The notes under the pieces are model-generated. The model ran no database searches, had not been told where the DNA came from, and saw only the letters and a program-made list of their open reading frames with translations. Shown piece after piece: positions 35,047-43,487 of a DNA stretch of 64,000 nt. Location of the stretch: positions 1-64,000 of the forward strand of contig JACMMP010000130.1 in NCBI GenBank assembly GCA_014378995.1, in the 5' to 3' direction. Numbering within the stretch: the stretch's first letter is position 1; each line of letters begins with the position of its first letter. The translations under genes were made by a program, and so were the position numbers. The stretch comes from Hyphomonadaceae bacterium (GTDB lineage Bacteria; Pseudomonadota; Alphaproteobacteria; Caulobacterales; Aquidulcibacteraceae).

Positions 35047-35227
35047 CCTTCTCCCTTTGCCGGGAGAAGGTGGCCCGAACGGCCGGCGAGTCATCCGGTT
35101 CACGAACGCTGAGGTGTTCGCCGGTGATGGTGCGGTGCTGCGGCGGTCGTTGAAGCTGTGGGGGATTGATACCCATCTCCTCCACCCGGCCGCCCCACGG
35201 CCACCCTCCCCCGTGCAGCGGGGGAGG
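35047..35227. repeat. Palindromic repeats on both sides of a gene remnant
   Basis: At 35047-35086 the widespread palindrome CCTTCTCCCTTTGCCGGGAG is followed by AAGGTGGCCCGAACGGCCGG; at 35205-35227 CCTCCCCC and GGGGGAGG form a second hairpin. Between them lies a short coding remnant (see 35087). The 190-bp gap is otherwise empty. Confidence 0.75.
35087..35160 (+). pseudogene. C-terminal remnant of a DUF559-type endonuclease gene
   Basis: In frame from 35087 the DNA reads RVIRFTNAEVFAGDGAVLRR, which resembles the last strand and helix of DUF559 (very short patch repair-like) endonucleases (RVLRF-x-N-x-[DE]-V...GVL). The rest of the gene is missing. Genes of this family are often flanked by the same palindromes. 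The match is short and the call is tentative. Confidence 0.4.
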
Positions 35228-35236
35228 CGACGCAAA

Positions 35237-35668
35237 TCACCACGCACCCAACTCGACAAGTTGCCGCCGCAAATGCTCGGGTAGGTCGGCGCCGCCTTGC
35301 GTTTCGCCTAGGTCGGCGGGCGCGTCCTTCGGCTCTAAATAGCGCCAGCCTTGGAAGGCGCGCCGTGGTTGCGGGACGGTGCGGGCGAGGTGCGTGTCGA
35401 GATAAAGACCGCAGCGTTGGCCGTGATCGTCGGTGACACGGTCGATGGCGACGATGCGCTGGCGCACGCTGACGACGCCCTTGATCACCCAATAGAGCGA
35501 ACCGCCCGCGAGCACATCCGCCGCGCGCTTGGGCCACATGCGCGTGCCGCAATGGGGACGCAGGTCGCGCTTTTCTTTCTTCGCGCGCTTGATCTGCCCG
35601 ATCTGCCATTCCGCCAGATCCTCGACGCTATCGGCGCCGACGCAGAGTTTGACGATGTGGATGGTCAT
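35237..35668 (-). CDS. DUF1489 family protein
   Basis: The 143-residue protein is a full-length DUF1489 member, a family restricted largely to Alphaproteobacteria. Landmarks are TIHIVKLCVGADSVEDLAEW at the start, HCGTRMWPKRAADVL in the middle and GWRYLEPKDAPADL near the end. The core is basic, possibly nucleic-acid binding. The function is unknown. Confidence 0.9.
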   Translation of the reverse strand: MTIHIVKLCVGADSVEDLAEWQIGQIKRAKKEKRDLRPHCGTRMWPKRAADVLAGGSLYWVIKGVVSVRQRIVAIDRVTDDHGQRCGLYLDTHLARTVPQPRRAFQGWRYLEPKDAPADLGETQGGADLPEHLRRQLVELGAW

Positions 35669-35729
35669 TGCGGGTGGTGTTTAGCGCGACTCTAGCGTCA
35701 CTCCAACGCTTCGAATGCAGCGCAGCGCG

Positions 35730-35838
35730 CGCTTCCCGGCCAAGCGTGCGGAGCACGCGTCGAGCCGAGACCCAGGGGCAGAAGACGTGCCGGTGGCCCC
35801 TAGGTCCCGGCTCTCCGCTCCGCTGCGGCCGGGAAGCG
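35730..35838. repeat. Imperfect inverted repeat of about 110 bp
   Basis: The outer arms CGCTTCCCGGCC (35730-35741) and GGCCGGGAAGCG (35827-35838) are a perfect 12-bp inverted pair, and inner arms GAGCCGAGACCCAGGGGCA (35762-35780) and GGCCCCTAGGTCCCGGCTC (35795-35813) pair imperfectly. It fills the gap between the DUF1489 and paiB genes and would form a long cruciform or RNA hairpin. Confidence 0.8.
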
Positions 35839-35845
35839 TGGGAAG

Positions 35846-36493
35846 CTAGTTGCCGTCCGGATCGTCGCTCAGCGCGCGTTCGGCGCGCATGAGCGCTGCA
35901 ACTTCTTTCGCCGTCGCATCGCCGCTTGCGGCGAGGCCACACGCCACGCCGGTGAAATCGGCCTCGCTTTTGTTTTGCGAGAGTTTGCGTTTGGCTTCGA
36001 TGCGCTCCGCGGTCAGCGTGACGCCGACGATGCCGCGGAGGAGCGCGTCGATGTAAGGCCGCGGGGCGTCGGCGATGGACCAGGGTTCGGCGCGATCGTG
36101 TTCGTGCGCGTGAGAGAGATCGGTGACGATAGCATGCAGGCGCGCTGGATCGTCGAACCATTCGACGCGGCCGGTGAGATGCACGGCTTCGTAATTCCAG
36201 GTCGGCACGGTTTTGCCGTGCTCGGCTTTGGAGGGATACCAGGCTGGCGTGACGTAGGCTTCTGGGCCACTCAGCACGATGAGGCCTTGCCCTGCGCCGC
36301 GCTGCCATTGCGGATTGGCGCGAGCGATGTGGCCGGTGGCGATGCGCTTTTCAGCATCCCACAGGATCGGCATGTGCGTTCCGACCGGCGCGCCGGTTTC
36401 GTCGATTGTGATGAGGATGCCGGCGTGTGTGCGGGAGAGGCGTTGGATCAACGCGTCGGCTTCGTTGGTGGCGAAATGCGATGGGACGTACAT
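35846..36493 (-). CDS. FMN-binding negative transcriptional regulator PaiB-like
   Basis: A 215-residue PaiB-family protein (split-barrel flavin fold). It opens with MYVPSHFATNEADAL, and contains THMPILWDAE, HIARANPQW and WYPSKAEHGKTVPTWNYEAVH, all family signatures. In Bacillus PaiB represses sporulation and protease genes; the role here is unknown, and an FMN/heme-dependent enzyme role is also possible. Confidence 0.93.
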   Translation of the reverse strand: MYVPSHFATNEADALIQRLSRTHAGILITIDETGAPVGTHMPILWDAEKRIATGHIARANPQWQRGAGQGLIVLSGPEAYVTPAWYPSKAEHGKTVPTWNYEAVHLTGRVEWFDDPARLHAIVTDLSHAHEHDRAEPWSIADAPRPYIDALLRGIVGVTLTAERIEAKRKLSQNKSEADFTGVACGLAASGDATAKEVAALMRAERALSDDPDGN

Positions 36494-36524
36494 TTTATCA
36501 ATGATACTTGGGCCGCGATTTCAT

Positions 36525-37475
36525 CTATTCCGCCGGCACGGCGGCGCTTTGCTGCTGCGCCGCCCAGGCTTGCTTGATCGAGCGCGATGTCTTGCGTGAG
36601 CCGTCGGGGCTCCAGCCGGGCGGGCCGAACATGTAGCCCAGCACTTCGCGCGCGGATTTCGCGCCGCGCACGTCGCGCCAGATGCCGACCCATTCGTGAA
36701 AAGCAACGCGGAACGGATTGAAGGTGCCGAGCTGGCTGATGATGCCGTACCGCAGCTTTTCCTCATCGTCCTCCGGCACGAAGGTGCCGAATAGGCGATC
36801 CCAGATGATCAGCACGCCGGCGTAATTCGCATCGAGATATTTGGCGTTGGTGGCGTGATGGACGCGGTGGTGCGAGGGCGTGTTCATCACCCATTCGAAC
36901 GGCCCCATACGGCCGATCATCTCGGTGTGGATCCAGAATTGGTAGACGAGGCTGATGGCGCTAAACATCAGCACCATGAGTGGCGGAAAGCCGATCAGCA
37001 CTAGCGGCAGCCAGAAGATGAAGCTGAGGCCGAGCGTGCCGGTCCAGGTTTGGCGCAGCGCCGTCGTCAAATTGTAGTGCTGCGAGCTGTGATGGACGAT
37101 GTGGCTGGCCCAGAACCAGCGCCGCTCGTGGGCGACGCGGTGAAACCAATAATACGCCAAGTCTTCGGCGAAAAAGCACGCGACCATCACTGGCAAGGTC
37201 CAGGTGAGATCGAACAGGCGATATTGGTAGACGGCGAAATAGGCGGCGACGGCAAGGCCGCCAAAGGCGATGCCGAAGACGCGGTTGCCGAGGCCCATGG
37301 CGAGGCTGGCGGCGCTATCGCGGGTTTCGTAGCGGCCCTTTTTGGTCACGCGCACCATGATCATCTCGATGATGATCAGCAGCACGAACGCCGGCACGGC
37401 ATAGGTGATGATCGGCGGAATCTCGAACGGCGGTTCGAGGCCTGCTGCGCTGAAGGCGGTGACGGGCGCGGTCAC
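36525..37475 (-). CDS. Sterol desaturase / fatty acid hydroxylase family protein
   Basis: A 316-residue membrane di-iron enzyme. The three histidine boxes are HRVAHE (about residue 112), HIVHHSS (about 124) and HHRVHHATN (about 201), with four to five membrane helices before and between. It hydroxylates or desaturates a lipid, perhaps a carotenoid, sphingolipid or hopanoid; the substrate is not evident. Its start overlaps the stop of the small membrane gene upstream (37472). Confidence 0.92.
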   Translation of the reverse strand: MTAPVTAFSAAGLEPPFEIPPIITYAVPAFVLLIIIEMIMVRVTKKGRYETRDSAASLAMGLGNRVFGIAFGGLAVAAYFAVYQYRLFDLTWTLPVMVACFFAEDLAYYWFHRVAHERRWFWASHIVHHSSQHYNLTTALRQTWTGTLGLSFIFWLPLVLIGFPPLMVLMFSAISLVYQFWIHTEMIGRMGPFEWVMNTPSHHRVHHATNAKYLDANYAGVLIIWDRLFGTFVPEDDEEKLRYGIISQLGTFNPFRVAFHEWVGIWRDVRGAKSAREVLGYMFGPPGWSPDGSRKTSRSIKQAWAAQQQSAAVPAE

Positions 37476-37891
37476 TTGGGTTCTCCGGCAAGCTCGGCCA
37501 GCCAGGGCGGCGGCGCTTGCAAACGCATATGTAGCGGCGGAAACCCCAGATCGGCAAATTGCGCGCTGAGTTTTCCACGCGCTACACGCACCCGCACGGC
37601 GCCAGCGGGCGCGACGCGGGCGCTGACATCATTCCCCATCACCCGCGCCACCATAAGCTTGCCGCCGCTGAGGCGCGCCAAGGCGTGGCGACCGTTCGGC
37701 GCGATCACCGCGGCTTCCACGCGCGCGCCTTCCGCGGCGGCGAGGCGGGCCAATTCCGCATCGTTTAGCTCAGCGCTTTTGCGAAAGCCCAACGCGAATG
37801 CAAGACCAATCATCACCAGCACTACGGCAGCGGAGCCGGCCAGCACGGGCGCTTCCGCGACCCATTGCGCGATATAGTTTTCGACGCTCAC
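37472..37891 (-). CDS. Small membrane-anchored hypothetical protein
   Basis: The protein has 139 residues with one transmembrane helix (about 15-38) and a C-terminal soluble domain rich in Ala, Arg and Val (ARLSGGKLMVARVMGND). The GTG at 37891 begins just after the DUF3667 stop and the gene overlaps the desaturase by 4 bp, so the three form an operon. The open frame continues upstream of the GTG only through the DUF3667 gene. Not recognised as a named family. Confidence 0.75.
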   Translation of the reverse strand: MSVENYIAQWVAEAPVLAGSAAVVLVMIGLAFALGFRKSAELNDAELARLAAAEGARVEAAVIAPNGRHALARLSGGKLMVARVMGNDVSARVAPAGAVRVRVARGKLSAQFADLGFPPLHMRLQAPPPWLAELAGEPK

Positions 37892-37893
37892 GC

Positions 37894-39159
37894 CTAACCC
37901 GCTAGTCCGAGGATCACGATCCACACGATGAAGATTGAGAGAATGATCGTTGCGAACATGAGCATGAAGAACGTCCGCCACAGCGCCGACCACCACCGCA
38001 GCGCGTAGGCGCCTTTCAGATGGAAGAAGGTATGCGCCGGCAGTCCAAGCAGCAGCAGCCAGCCGGGCAGCCAGTTGGTCCATGTCGTCTGCGCCGAGAG
38101 GATCACGGCCACGAACAGGAGCGCCGCGAACGACAGCGCATAAAGCGCAAATACGATGTGATCGTACATCGTGGTGCCGCGTTTCCACAGAAACAACAGC
38201 ATGATGAAGGGCAGCGACAGCGGCGCCAGCAGGAACGAGAATTTCGAGGCCGCGTCCTGAATGCGATAGAGAGCCAGATCGGGGTTTTCGAACTTGCGCC
38301 GCACCCGTTCGTTCAGCTCCGGCATGCCCTCGACGACGACGATATCATCGCGCTGCGCCATGCGCCGCACGCCGTCCTGCCAGGTTTCGCCAGGCGCCCA
38401 GCCGATGCCGTCGATGTCATCTTCCTCAGGCGCCGCCATCTCCGCTTCTATGATGACGGCGGGCGCGGCCGGCGTTTGCTCAGACGCCGTTGCCGGCGGC
38501 GTCGGCGCTTGAGCGGCGTTTTGCTGCGCTTGCCGTGCGGCCAGGAGCGCATCGAGACGCGCGAGTGATGTTTCGCGCCGCTCGACGTCCTCGTTCGCCA
38601 GCGACACCGCTTGTTCGGCCAGACGAATTTCAAGCCCTGGCGGAGTGCCGTCCGTTGGCGGCGGCGCGGCGCGCGCTGCGGCCAACTCGCGCTCGGCCTG
38701 CTCTACTTCGGCGCGTGCTTCGCTTAGCCCTTCAGCCAGCGCCGCGCGTTGCTCGGACGCGGCGCCGCCGATTTCCACCGGCGCTTCGAGGAAGGACACG
38801 GCGAAGAACATCAGGAAAATCGTGAATAGAAAGAGCGCGAGCGGCGAGATGTAGCGCGCGCGTTTGCCGAAGACGTAATTGCGCGTCAGCGTGCCGGGGC
38901 GAAAGATCGCCATGGGCAGCGTGCGCCAAAGTTTCGTGTCCAAATGAAAGAGGCTGTGCAGCACCTCTTCGATCAGATGGAAAAGCTTGCGGTTGGCGTG
39001 GGTGGCTTGGCCGCAATCTTGGCAATACCGGCCTTTGACCTTCGCGCCGCAATTGGCGCATTGGCCGTCCCCGGCTTGGCCGGGTTCACGCCCTTCGATG
39101 GCGCCCGCCACGGCGCCAGCTGTCACCAGCGCGCCGGCAGCTTCAAGTTCCCCGCTCAT
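37894..39159 (-). CDS. DUF3667 family zinc-ribbon membrane protein
   Basis: A 421-residue protein. The N-terminal zinc ribbon has Cys34, Cys37, Cys46 and Cys49 in CANCGAKVKGRYCQDCGQ. It is followed by the DUF3667 signature FHLDTKLWRTLPMAIFRPG and a first helix (about 103-120), then a periplasmic region of about 160 residues with a strongly charged Glu/Arg/Ala coiled coil (about 130-215), and four C-terminal helices. Function unknown. First gene of the three-gene set with 37472 and the desaturase. Confidence 0.9.
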   Translation of the reverse strand: MSGELEAAGALVTAGAVAGAIEGREPGQAGDGQCANCGAKVKGRYCQDCGQATHANRKLFHLIEEVLHSLFHLDTKLWRTLPMAIFRPGTLTRNYVFGKRARYISPLALFLFTIFLMFFAVSFLEAPVEIGGAASEQRAALAEGLSEARAEVEQAERELAAARAAPPPTDGTPPGLEIRLAEQAVSLANEDVERRETSLARLDALLAARQAQQNAAQAPTPPATASEQTPAAPAVIIEAEMAAPEEDDIDGIGWAPGETWQDGVRRMAQRDDIVVVEGMPELNERVRRKFENPDLALYRIQDAASKFSFLLAPLSLPFIMLLFLWKRGTTMYDHIVFALYALSFAALLFVAVILSAQTTWTNWLPGWLLLLGLPAHTFFHLKGAYALRWWSALWRTFFMLMFATIILSIFIVWIVILGLAG

Positions 39160-39191
39160 GATTCAACTTGTCCCGCGCTAGGGGGACGCGA

Positions 39192-39572
39192 TCAAGCCCG
39201 TGCGTCTCTGCGCGAGGGCCCTTCGGCGCCTGTTTCCCCATCGAGGCGGGGCAAAAAGCCCAGTTCTGTTCTGGCGACCGCGGCGGGCGTGCGGCGCGGA
39301 CCGGCAGCTGGGGGCGCCTTCTTGGCGTCTGCGGTAAGAGCCTCCAGACCCTCTTCCTCGAGCGCCAGCACGGCCAGGCCCTCGGCTTCCTCGATAGTGC
39401 GCGCCCAGACGTAGACGGCCGTCACCGCCGAACCGAATTTACGCGGCCATTTCTTGGAGCGCCGATCAAGCCGCGCTTCCACCACGACACGCCAGAACGG
39501 CATGTGCGGATGAACCAGTTTAACCTGATACAGGGTTGGCCAAATCCGGCTCAAACCGCGCTTAAGCTTCAC
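39192..39572 (-). CDS. Hypothetical protein
   Basis: The protein has 126 residues. A basic N-terminal half with HMPFWRVVVEARLDRRSKKW and a segment VYVWARTIEEAEGLAVLALEEEGLEA suggest a small alpha/beta domain; the last 40 residues are disordered and Pro/Arg rich. The GTG at 39572 overlaps the hydratase stop (GTGA) and has GGAG 8 bases upstream, so it is cotranslated with that gene. No known family identified. Confidence 0.65.
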   Translation of the reverse strand: MKLKRGLSRIWPTLYQVKLVHPHMPFWRVVVEARLDRRSKKWPRKFGSAVTAVYVWARTIEEAEGLAVLALEEEGLEALTADAKKAPPAAGPRRTPAAVARTELGFLPRLDGETGAEGPSRRDARA

Positions 39573-40360
39573 GAATTCCACTCCGGCTTGCGCTTCTCCA
39601 GAAACGCGGCGAGACCTTCCCGGCCCTCCGCCGAGACGCGTCGGGCGGCAATGCGGCGGGCCGTTTCCTTCGCCAACCCATCGTCGATCTTATGGCCGTC
39701 CACGTAACGCACCAGCGCTTTTGCATCGGCGACAGCGCCGGGCGCCGCAGCCATGGCCAATTCGCTGAGATACTCCATCATCGGGCGCAGACCAGCTTCG
39801 TCCTCTACCGCATATTGCACTAAGCCGATCCGTTCGGCGAAGGTTCCATCGAAACTTTCCGCGGTCGCAAATAAAGCGTTGGCCCAGCGCGGACCCACGG
39901 CTTGGATAACGTACGGAGAGATCGTGGCCGGGGTGAGCCCGAGCCGCACTTCGGAAAAGCGGAATTTGGTGTTTTTTGCAGCGACGGCGACATCGCACGC
40001 GGCCACCAATCCAGCCCCGCCGCCCATCGCGGCGCCGTGCGCCAGCGCCACGGTGAGTTGCGGCAATTCGTGCAAGTGACGGAGCATACGCGCGAGCGCC
40101 AGCGCATCGGTTTCGTTGCCCTGCTCGGTGAATTCGGCGGCGCGGCGCATCCAGTCGATGTCGGCGCCGGCGCAGAACGACTCGCCCTCCCCGCGCAGGA
40201 AAACGACGCGGACGTGGTCGGCGCCTTTCAGCGTCTCGAACGTATCGCTGAGGCCCGAGATCATCAGTTCGTCGAATGCATTGCGCTTTTCGGGGCGGTT
40301 CAGCGTGACGACGGCGATGCCTTCGCTTGAGATGTCGAGCAGGACAGTATCTTGAGACAT
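39569..40360 (-). CDS. Enoyl-CoA hydratase/isomerase, methylglutaconyl-CoA hydratase-like
   Basis: A 263-residue crotonase. LNRPEKRNAFDELM, the oxyanion motifs GEGESFCAGADIDWM and HGAAMGGGAGLVAACD, and VRLGLTPATISPYVIQAVG are present; the last is typical of the LiuC group acting in leucine breakdown, upstream of HMG-CoA lyase. The ATG at 40360 overlaps the TIR gene stop by one base (TGATG), so the two are translationally coupled, an unexpected pairing. Other acyl-CoA substrates remain possible. Confidence 0.88.
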   Translation of the reverse strand: MSQDTVLLDISSEGIAVVTLNRPEKRNAFDELMISGLSDTFETLKGADHVRVVFLRGEGESFCAGADIDWMRRAAEFTEQGNETDALALARMLRHLHELPQLTVALAHGAAMGGGAGLVAACDVAVAAKNTKFRFSEVRLGLTPATISPYVIQAVGPRWANALFATAESFDGTFAERIGLVQYAVEDEAGLRPMMEYLSELAMAAAPGAVADAKALVRYVDGHKIDDGLAKETARRIAARRVSAEGREGLAAFLEKRKPEWNS

Positions 40361-41535
40361 CAATTGGATCCTAATGCGGTGATGTAGGCCTGCGGCCGCT
40401 CGGTCTCGGGCGTCTCGAATAGATTGAGCCGCTGAACGCCGGCGAAGAAATACTCGAAATCCTCAGGCGGCTCGACGGCTTCCAGATACACGGGCAGCAG
40501 CGGCTTTTTATAGCGGTCTGCAAGATATATTTCCCGCTTTACGTGGTCGCTGTCGAACGCGGCTTGCGAACACATGACGGTGACGCCCCGCGCGCCGCGG
40601 ATGGCGCGCACAATTTCGCCGGCCCACCCGTCGCCGGGCTTTAAGCCTTGCTGATCGAGCCAGAACTTGCGCCCCGCCTGCTTGGCCGCGTCGATCACCG
40701 GCAGCACCAGCCCTTCATTGGCGCGCGCATAGGAGACGAACACGGTTTCGCTTTGCTTCACCGGCGCTGCAGCAGGCGCCGGGCGCGGGGCGCTTTTTTT
40801 AGTTGGACGCTTGGCGGCGAACAGCCGTGTCAGCCAATAGCCGACGATCGCGAACGTCAGCAGGATCGAGAGCGCGAACAGCGCTTCCGTGGCGCTAGCG
40901 CCGAGGCCAAAGCGTGCGCCGAATTCACCAATGCCGCGGCGTAGCTCGGGCCAGCCGCCAGGCGTCGGGCCGATGCGGTTGGCCAGCCAGATCGAACTTG
41001 CGGCCGCGATCGCCACCAAGCCGGGCAAAGCGAGCAGCAGCAAAAGGAGCGCGCGCAAAAGACCAGCGGGCGAAAATCCGCTTGCGGTCGGGTGCTCTTC
41101 GAGGTGATCGAGCATCGCAGGCGGAATTGATCCGTCAGCCGCGCGGCCAGGGGTCCTTGGCGGCGGCGCGGCCTTCAGCTTCTCGCGCACGACGTCGGCG
41201 ACTTCGTTCCACTTGAACTCGCGCTGGGCCTCGAAGCTTGCATCGATGCTGGGAAGATCGCGCAAGCCGACGGGGGCCAAGCCCTGGTCCAGCTTCACGA
41301 CCACGAGCCGGCCATCGGCCCAGGCGTCCAGCGCGCGCTGCTCCAGGCGCAGCCGTGCGGTGGCGAAGGTCAGCGCCTGCGAGATCAGCAACACAAAAAC
41401 GTCGCCGTGCTGCACTGGGCGCAGCGCGACTGTGCCGTCATCCAGCTCCGAGAACTGGCCCCGGCGCTCGATGGTGCGTTCAAGCGCCTCGGCGGCGGGC
41501 CGGTCTGCGGGCGCATGCGCGATAAACACGGTCAT
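40360..41535 (-). CDS. Membrane protein with two TIR domains (TIR-TM-TM-TIR)
   Basis: A 391-residue protein. TIR 1 spans about 2-115, beginning TVFIAHAPADR; two transmembrane helices lie at about 157-185 and 214-239; TIR 2 spans about 263-375, beginning TVFVSYARANEG, with GLKPGDGWAGEI as its BB-loop region. Each keeps a glutamate where NADase-active TIRs have the catalytic one (Glu65 in LRLEQRAL, Glu335 in VKREIYLA). Both domains are cytoplasmic if the helices form a hairpin. It is divergent from the cNMP-binding patatin gene and coupled to the hydratase gene. Signalling or NAD cleavage is plausible, not shown. Confidence 0.85.
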   Translation of the reverse strand: MTVFIAHAPADRPAAEALERTIERRGQFSELDDGTVALRPVQHGDVFVLLISQALTFATARLRLEQRALDAWADGRLVVVKLDQGLAPVGLRDLPSIDASFEAQREFKWNEVADVVREKLKAAPPPRTPGRAADGSIPPAMLDHLEEHPTASGFSPAGLLRALLLLLLALPGLVAIAAASSIWLANRIGPTPGGWPELRRGIGEFGARFGLGASATEALFALSILLTFAIVGYWLTRLFAAKRPTKKSAPRPAPAAAPVKQSETVFVSYARANEGLVLPVIDAAKQAGRKFWLDQQGLKPGDGWAGEIVRAIRGARGVTVMCSQAAFDSDHVKREIYLADRYKKPLLPVYLEAVEPPEDFEYFFAGVQRLNLFETPETERPQAYITALGSN

Positions 41536-41637
41536 GGCGTCGTCTTAGGCCGTGCGCGGGCCGCCCGCAAACGAGCGCCCGAGGCAGCCCACAGCCCTTC
41601 TCATTGCGCCTTAACAATCGCGCCCTATCCTGTCGCC

Positions 41638-43434
41638 GTGAAGCCAAGCCTAGCTGAAATCCCCACCCTGCATGACGCGCCGTCAGACGTGCTGATGGCG
41701 CTCGACGCGGTAGCGGAATGGTTTTCGATCCCCGCCGGGTGGCCCCTGATCAATGCCGGCGAGCCGCCGGACGGGGTCTATTTTCTGATTTCAGGCTCGC
41801 TCTCGGCGTTCAAGCCAGGCGAGCGCGGCGGGCACAGCCTGCTGGGTTACATTCGTCCCGGCGAGCCGGTCGGTGAGATGGCGATGATCGCCCGCGAACC
41901 GCACTCGGCCAGCGTGTTCGCGATGCGCGACAGCGAGATGCTGAAGCTGCCGCCCGTCGCGTTCGACCTTTTGGTGCACGCGCACCCGGCGATGATGGAG
42001 CATATCGCGCGAATCATGCTGACGCGCGCCCGCGCCAGCAATCGCAACAACCCGCGCGCCGACCCGAAAGTTTACGCCTTCATCTCCACCTCCCCCACGA
42101 TCGATCTCGGCTTACGCGCGCGCACGCTGCAGGCGGCGCTGCGGCGGCTGAATTGCCGCGCGGTGATCGTCACCGAGGACGATCAGCGCGAGATGAGCGG
42201 CGGCGGCATGAACAGCGCCTGGTTCGACGCGCTGGAGGCCAAGAATGACGCTGTCTTTCTGGTTTCGCCGATCGCCGACACGCCGTGGTTTCGAACCTGC
42301 ATCCGTCAGGCCGACCGTATCTGGTTTTTCGCCCGCGCCGATGCGCGGCCCTCGCTGCCGCTGCTGCCGCCGGAAGAGCCTTCGCCGGCGCGTCAATTTC
42401 GGCTGGTCGATGTTGTGCTGCTGCACCACGGCATGGACCGCAAGGCGGCGAGCACGAACGAATGGCGCGTCGCCTGCGAAGCATCGCGCCTCTTCCATTG
42501 GCGCGGCTTGGAAGATGAAGACGCCGCCAGATTGGCGCGCGTGATCGCGCGGCGTTCGATCGGGCTGGTGCTTTCCGGGGGCGGCGCGCGCGCTTATGCG
42601 CATATTGGCGTCGTGCGCGCGTTGCGTGAAGCGGGCCTGCCCTTCGATGTCATCGGCGGCACCTCGATGGGCGCGCTTGTCGGCGCCTGCGTCGCCATGG
42701 GCTGGCCCGATGATGAGATCGAGCACCGTATTCGCAAAGCGTTCGTTGAGACCAATCCGCTCGGCGATTACGTTATTCCCGTCGTCGGCCTCGTGCGCGG
42801 GCGACGTGTCGAGGACCGGTTGCAGGAGCATTTCGGCGAGACTTTGATCGAGGATCTGAGCGCGCCGTTCTTCGCCGTATCCACGGACCTCGTCGCCGGC
42901 GACATTCGCGTGCACCGCGGCGGGCTGCTGCGCAAAGCCCTGCGCGCGTCGATTTCGCTGCCGGGCATTCTGCCGCCGGTGATCGATGGCGAGAAAGGCT
43001 TGCTCGTCGATGGCGCCGTGCTGCGAAATTTTCCGGTCGATGTGCTGAAGGACATGCATCGCGGGCCGATTATCGGCGTCGATGTCGCGCGCCGCGACGG
43101 CATCGACCTTGAGGATTTCCGCGATCCGCCGGGCTTCTTTGGCTGGGTTGCGGCGCACGGCTTCCAATCGGCGCCGCCGATCGCGTCACTGCTGATGCGC
43201 GCCGCGACGCTGGCGATCGATCCCTGGGAAGGCCGCTCCGGGGCCGACGTGCTGATCGCGCCGGAGATGCAGGATATCGATATGCGCGACTGGAAGCGCT
43301 TCGATGAAGCGGTCGCGGCAGGATACGAATCGGCGGTTGCCGCACTGCAGCGTCCGCACGGGCTGTTTCACAGCCCAAGCGAAGATGCGATCGCGGAAAT
43401 GACCGGCACGACCTCGCTTGAGATCGCGGAATAA
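41638..43434 (+). CDS. Patatin-like phospholipase with cyclic nucleotide-binding domain
   Basis: A 598-residue protein of the neuropathy-target-esterase type. The cNMP-binding fold (about 20-125) contains GEMAMIAREPHSASV. The patatin domain (about 310-510) has the oxyanion loop SGGGARAYAHIG, the nucleophile Ser343 in GGTSMG and the catalytic Asp458 in VDGA. It hydrolyses phospholipids or lysophospholipids, presumably under nucleotide control. The GTG at 41638 is chosen as the frame upstream enters the divergent TIR gene; it has no strong ribosome site. Confidence 0.92.
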   Translation: MKPSLAEIPTLHDAPSDVLMALDAVAEWFSIPAGWPLINAGEPPDGVYFLISGSLSAFKPGERGGHSLLGYIRPGEPVGEMAMIAREPHSASVFAMRDSEMLKLPPVAFDLLVHAHPAMMEHIARIMLTRARASNRNNPRADPKVYAFISTSPTIDLGLRARTLQAALRRLNCRAVIVTEDDQREMSGGGMNSAWFDALEAKNDAVFLVSPIADTPWFRTCIRQADRIWFFARADARPSLPLLPPEEPSPARQFRLVDVVLLHHGMDRKAASTNEWRVACEASRLFHWRGLEDEDAARLARVIARRSIGLVLSGGGARAYAHIGVVRALREAGLPFDVIGGTSMGALVGACVAMGWPDDEIEHRIRKAFVETNPLGDYVIPVVGLVRGRRVEDRLQEHFGETLIEDLSAPFFAVSTDLVAGDIRVHRGGLLRKALRASISLPGILPPVIDGEKGLLVDGAVLRNFPVDVLKDMHRGPIIGVDVARRDGIDLEDFRDPPGFFGWVAAHGFQSAPPIASLLMRAATLAIDPWEGRSGADVLIAPEMQDIDMRDWKRFDEAVAAGYESAVAALQRPHGLFHSPSEDAIAEMTGTTSLEIAE

Positions 43435-43487
43435 GCTGGCCTCGGCGGCGTCGGCGGTTATGTTTCGCGAGTCGAGTGGGGAGCGGG

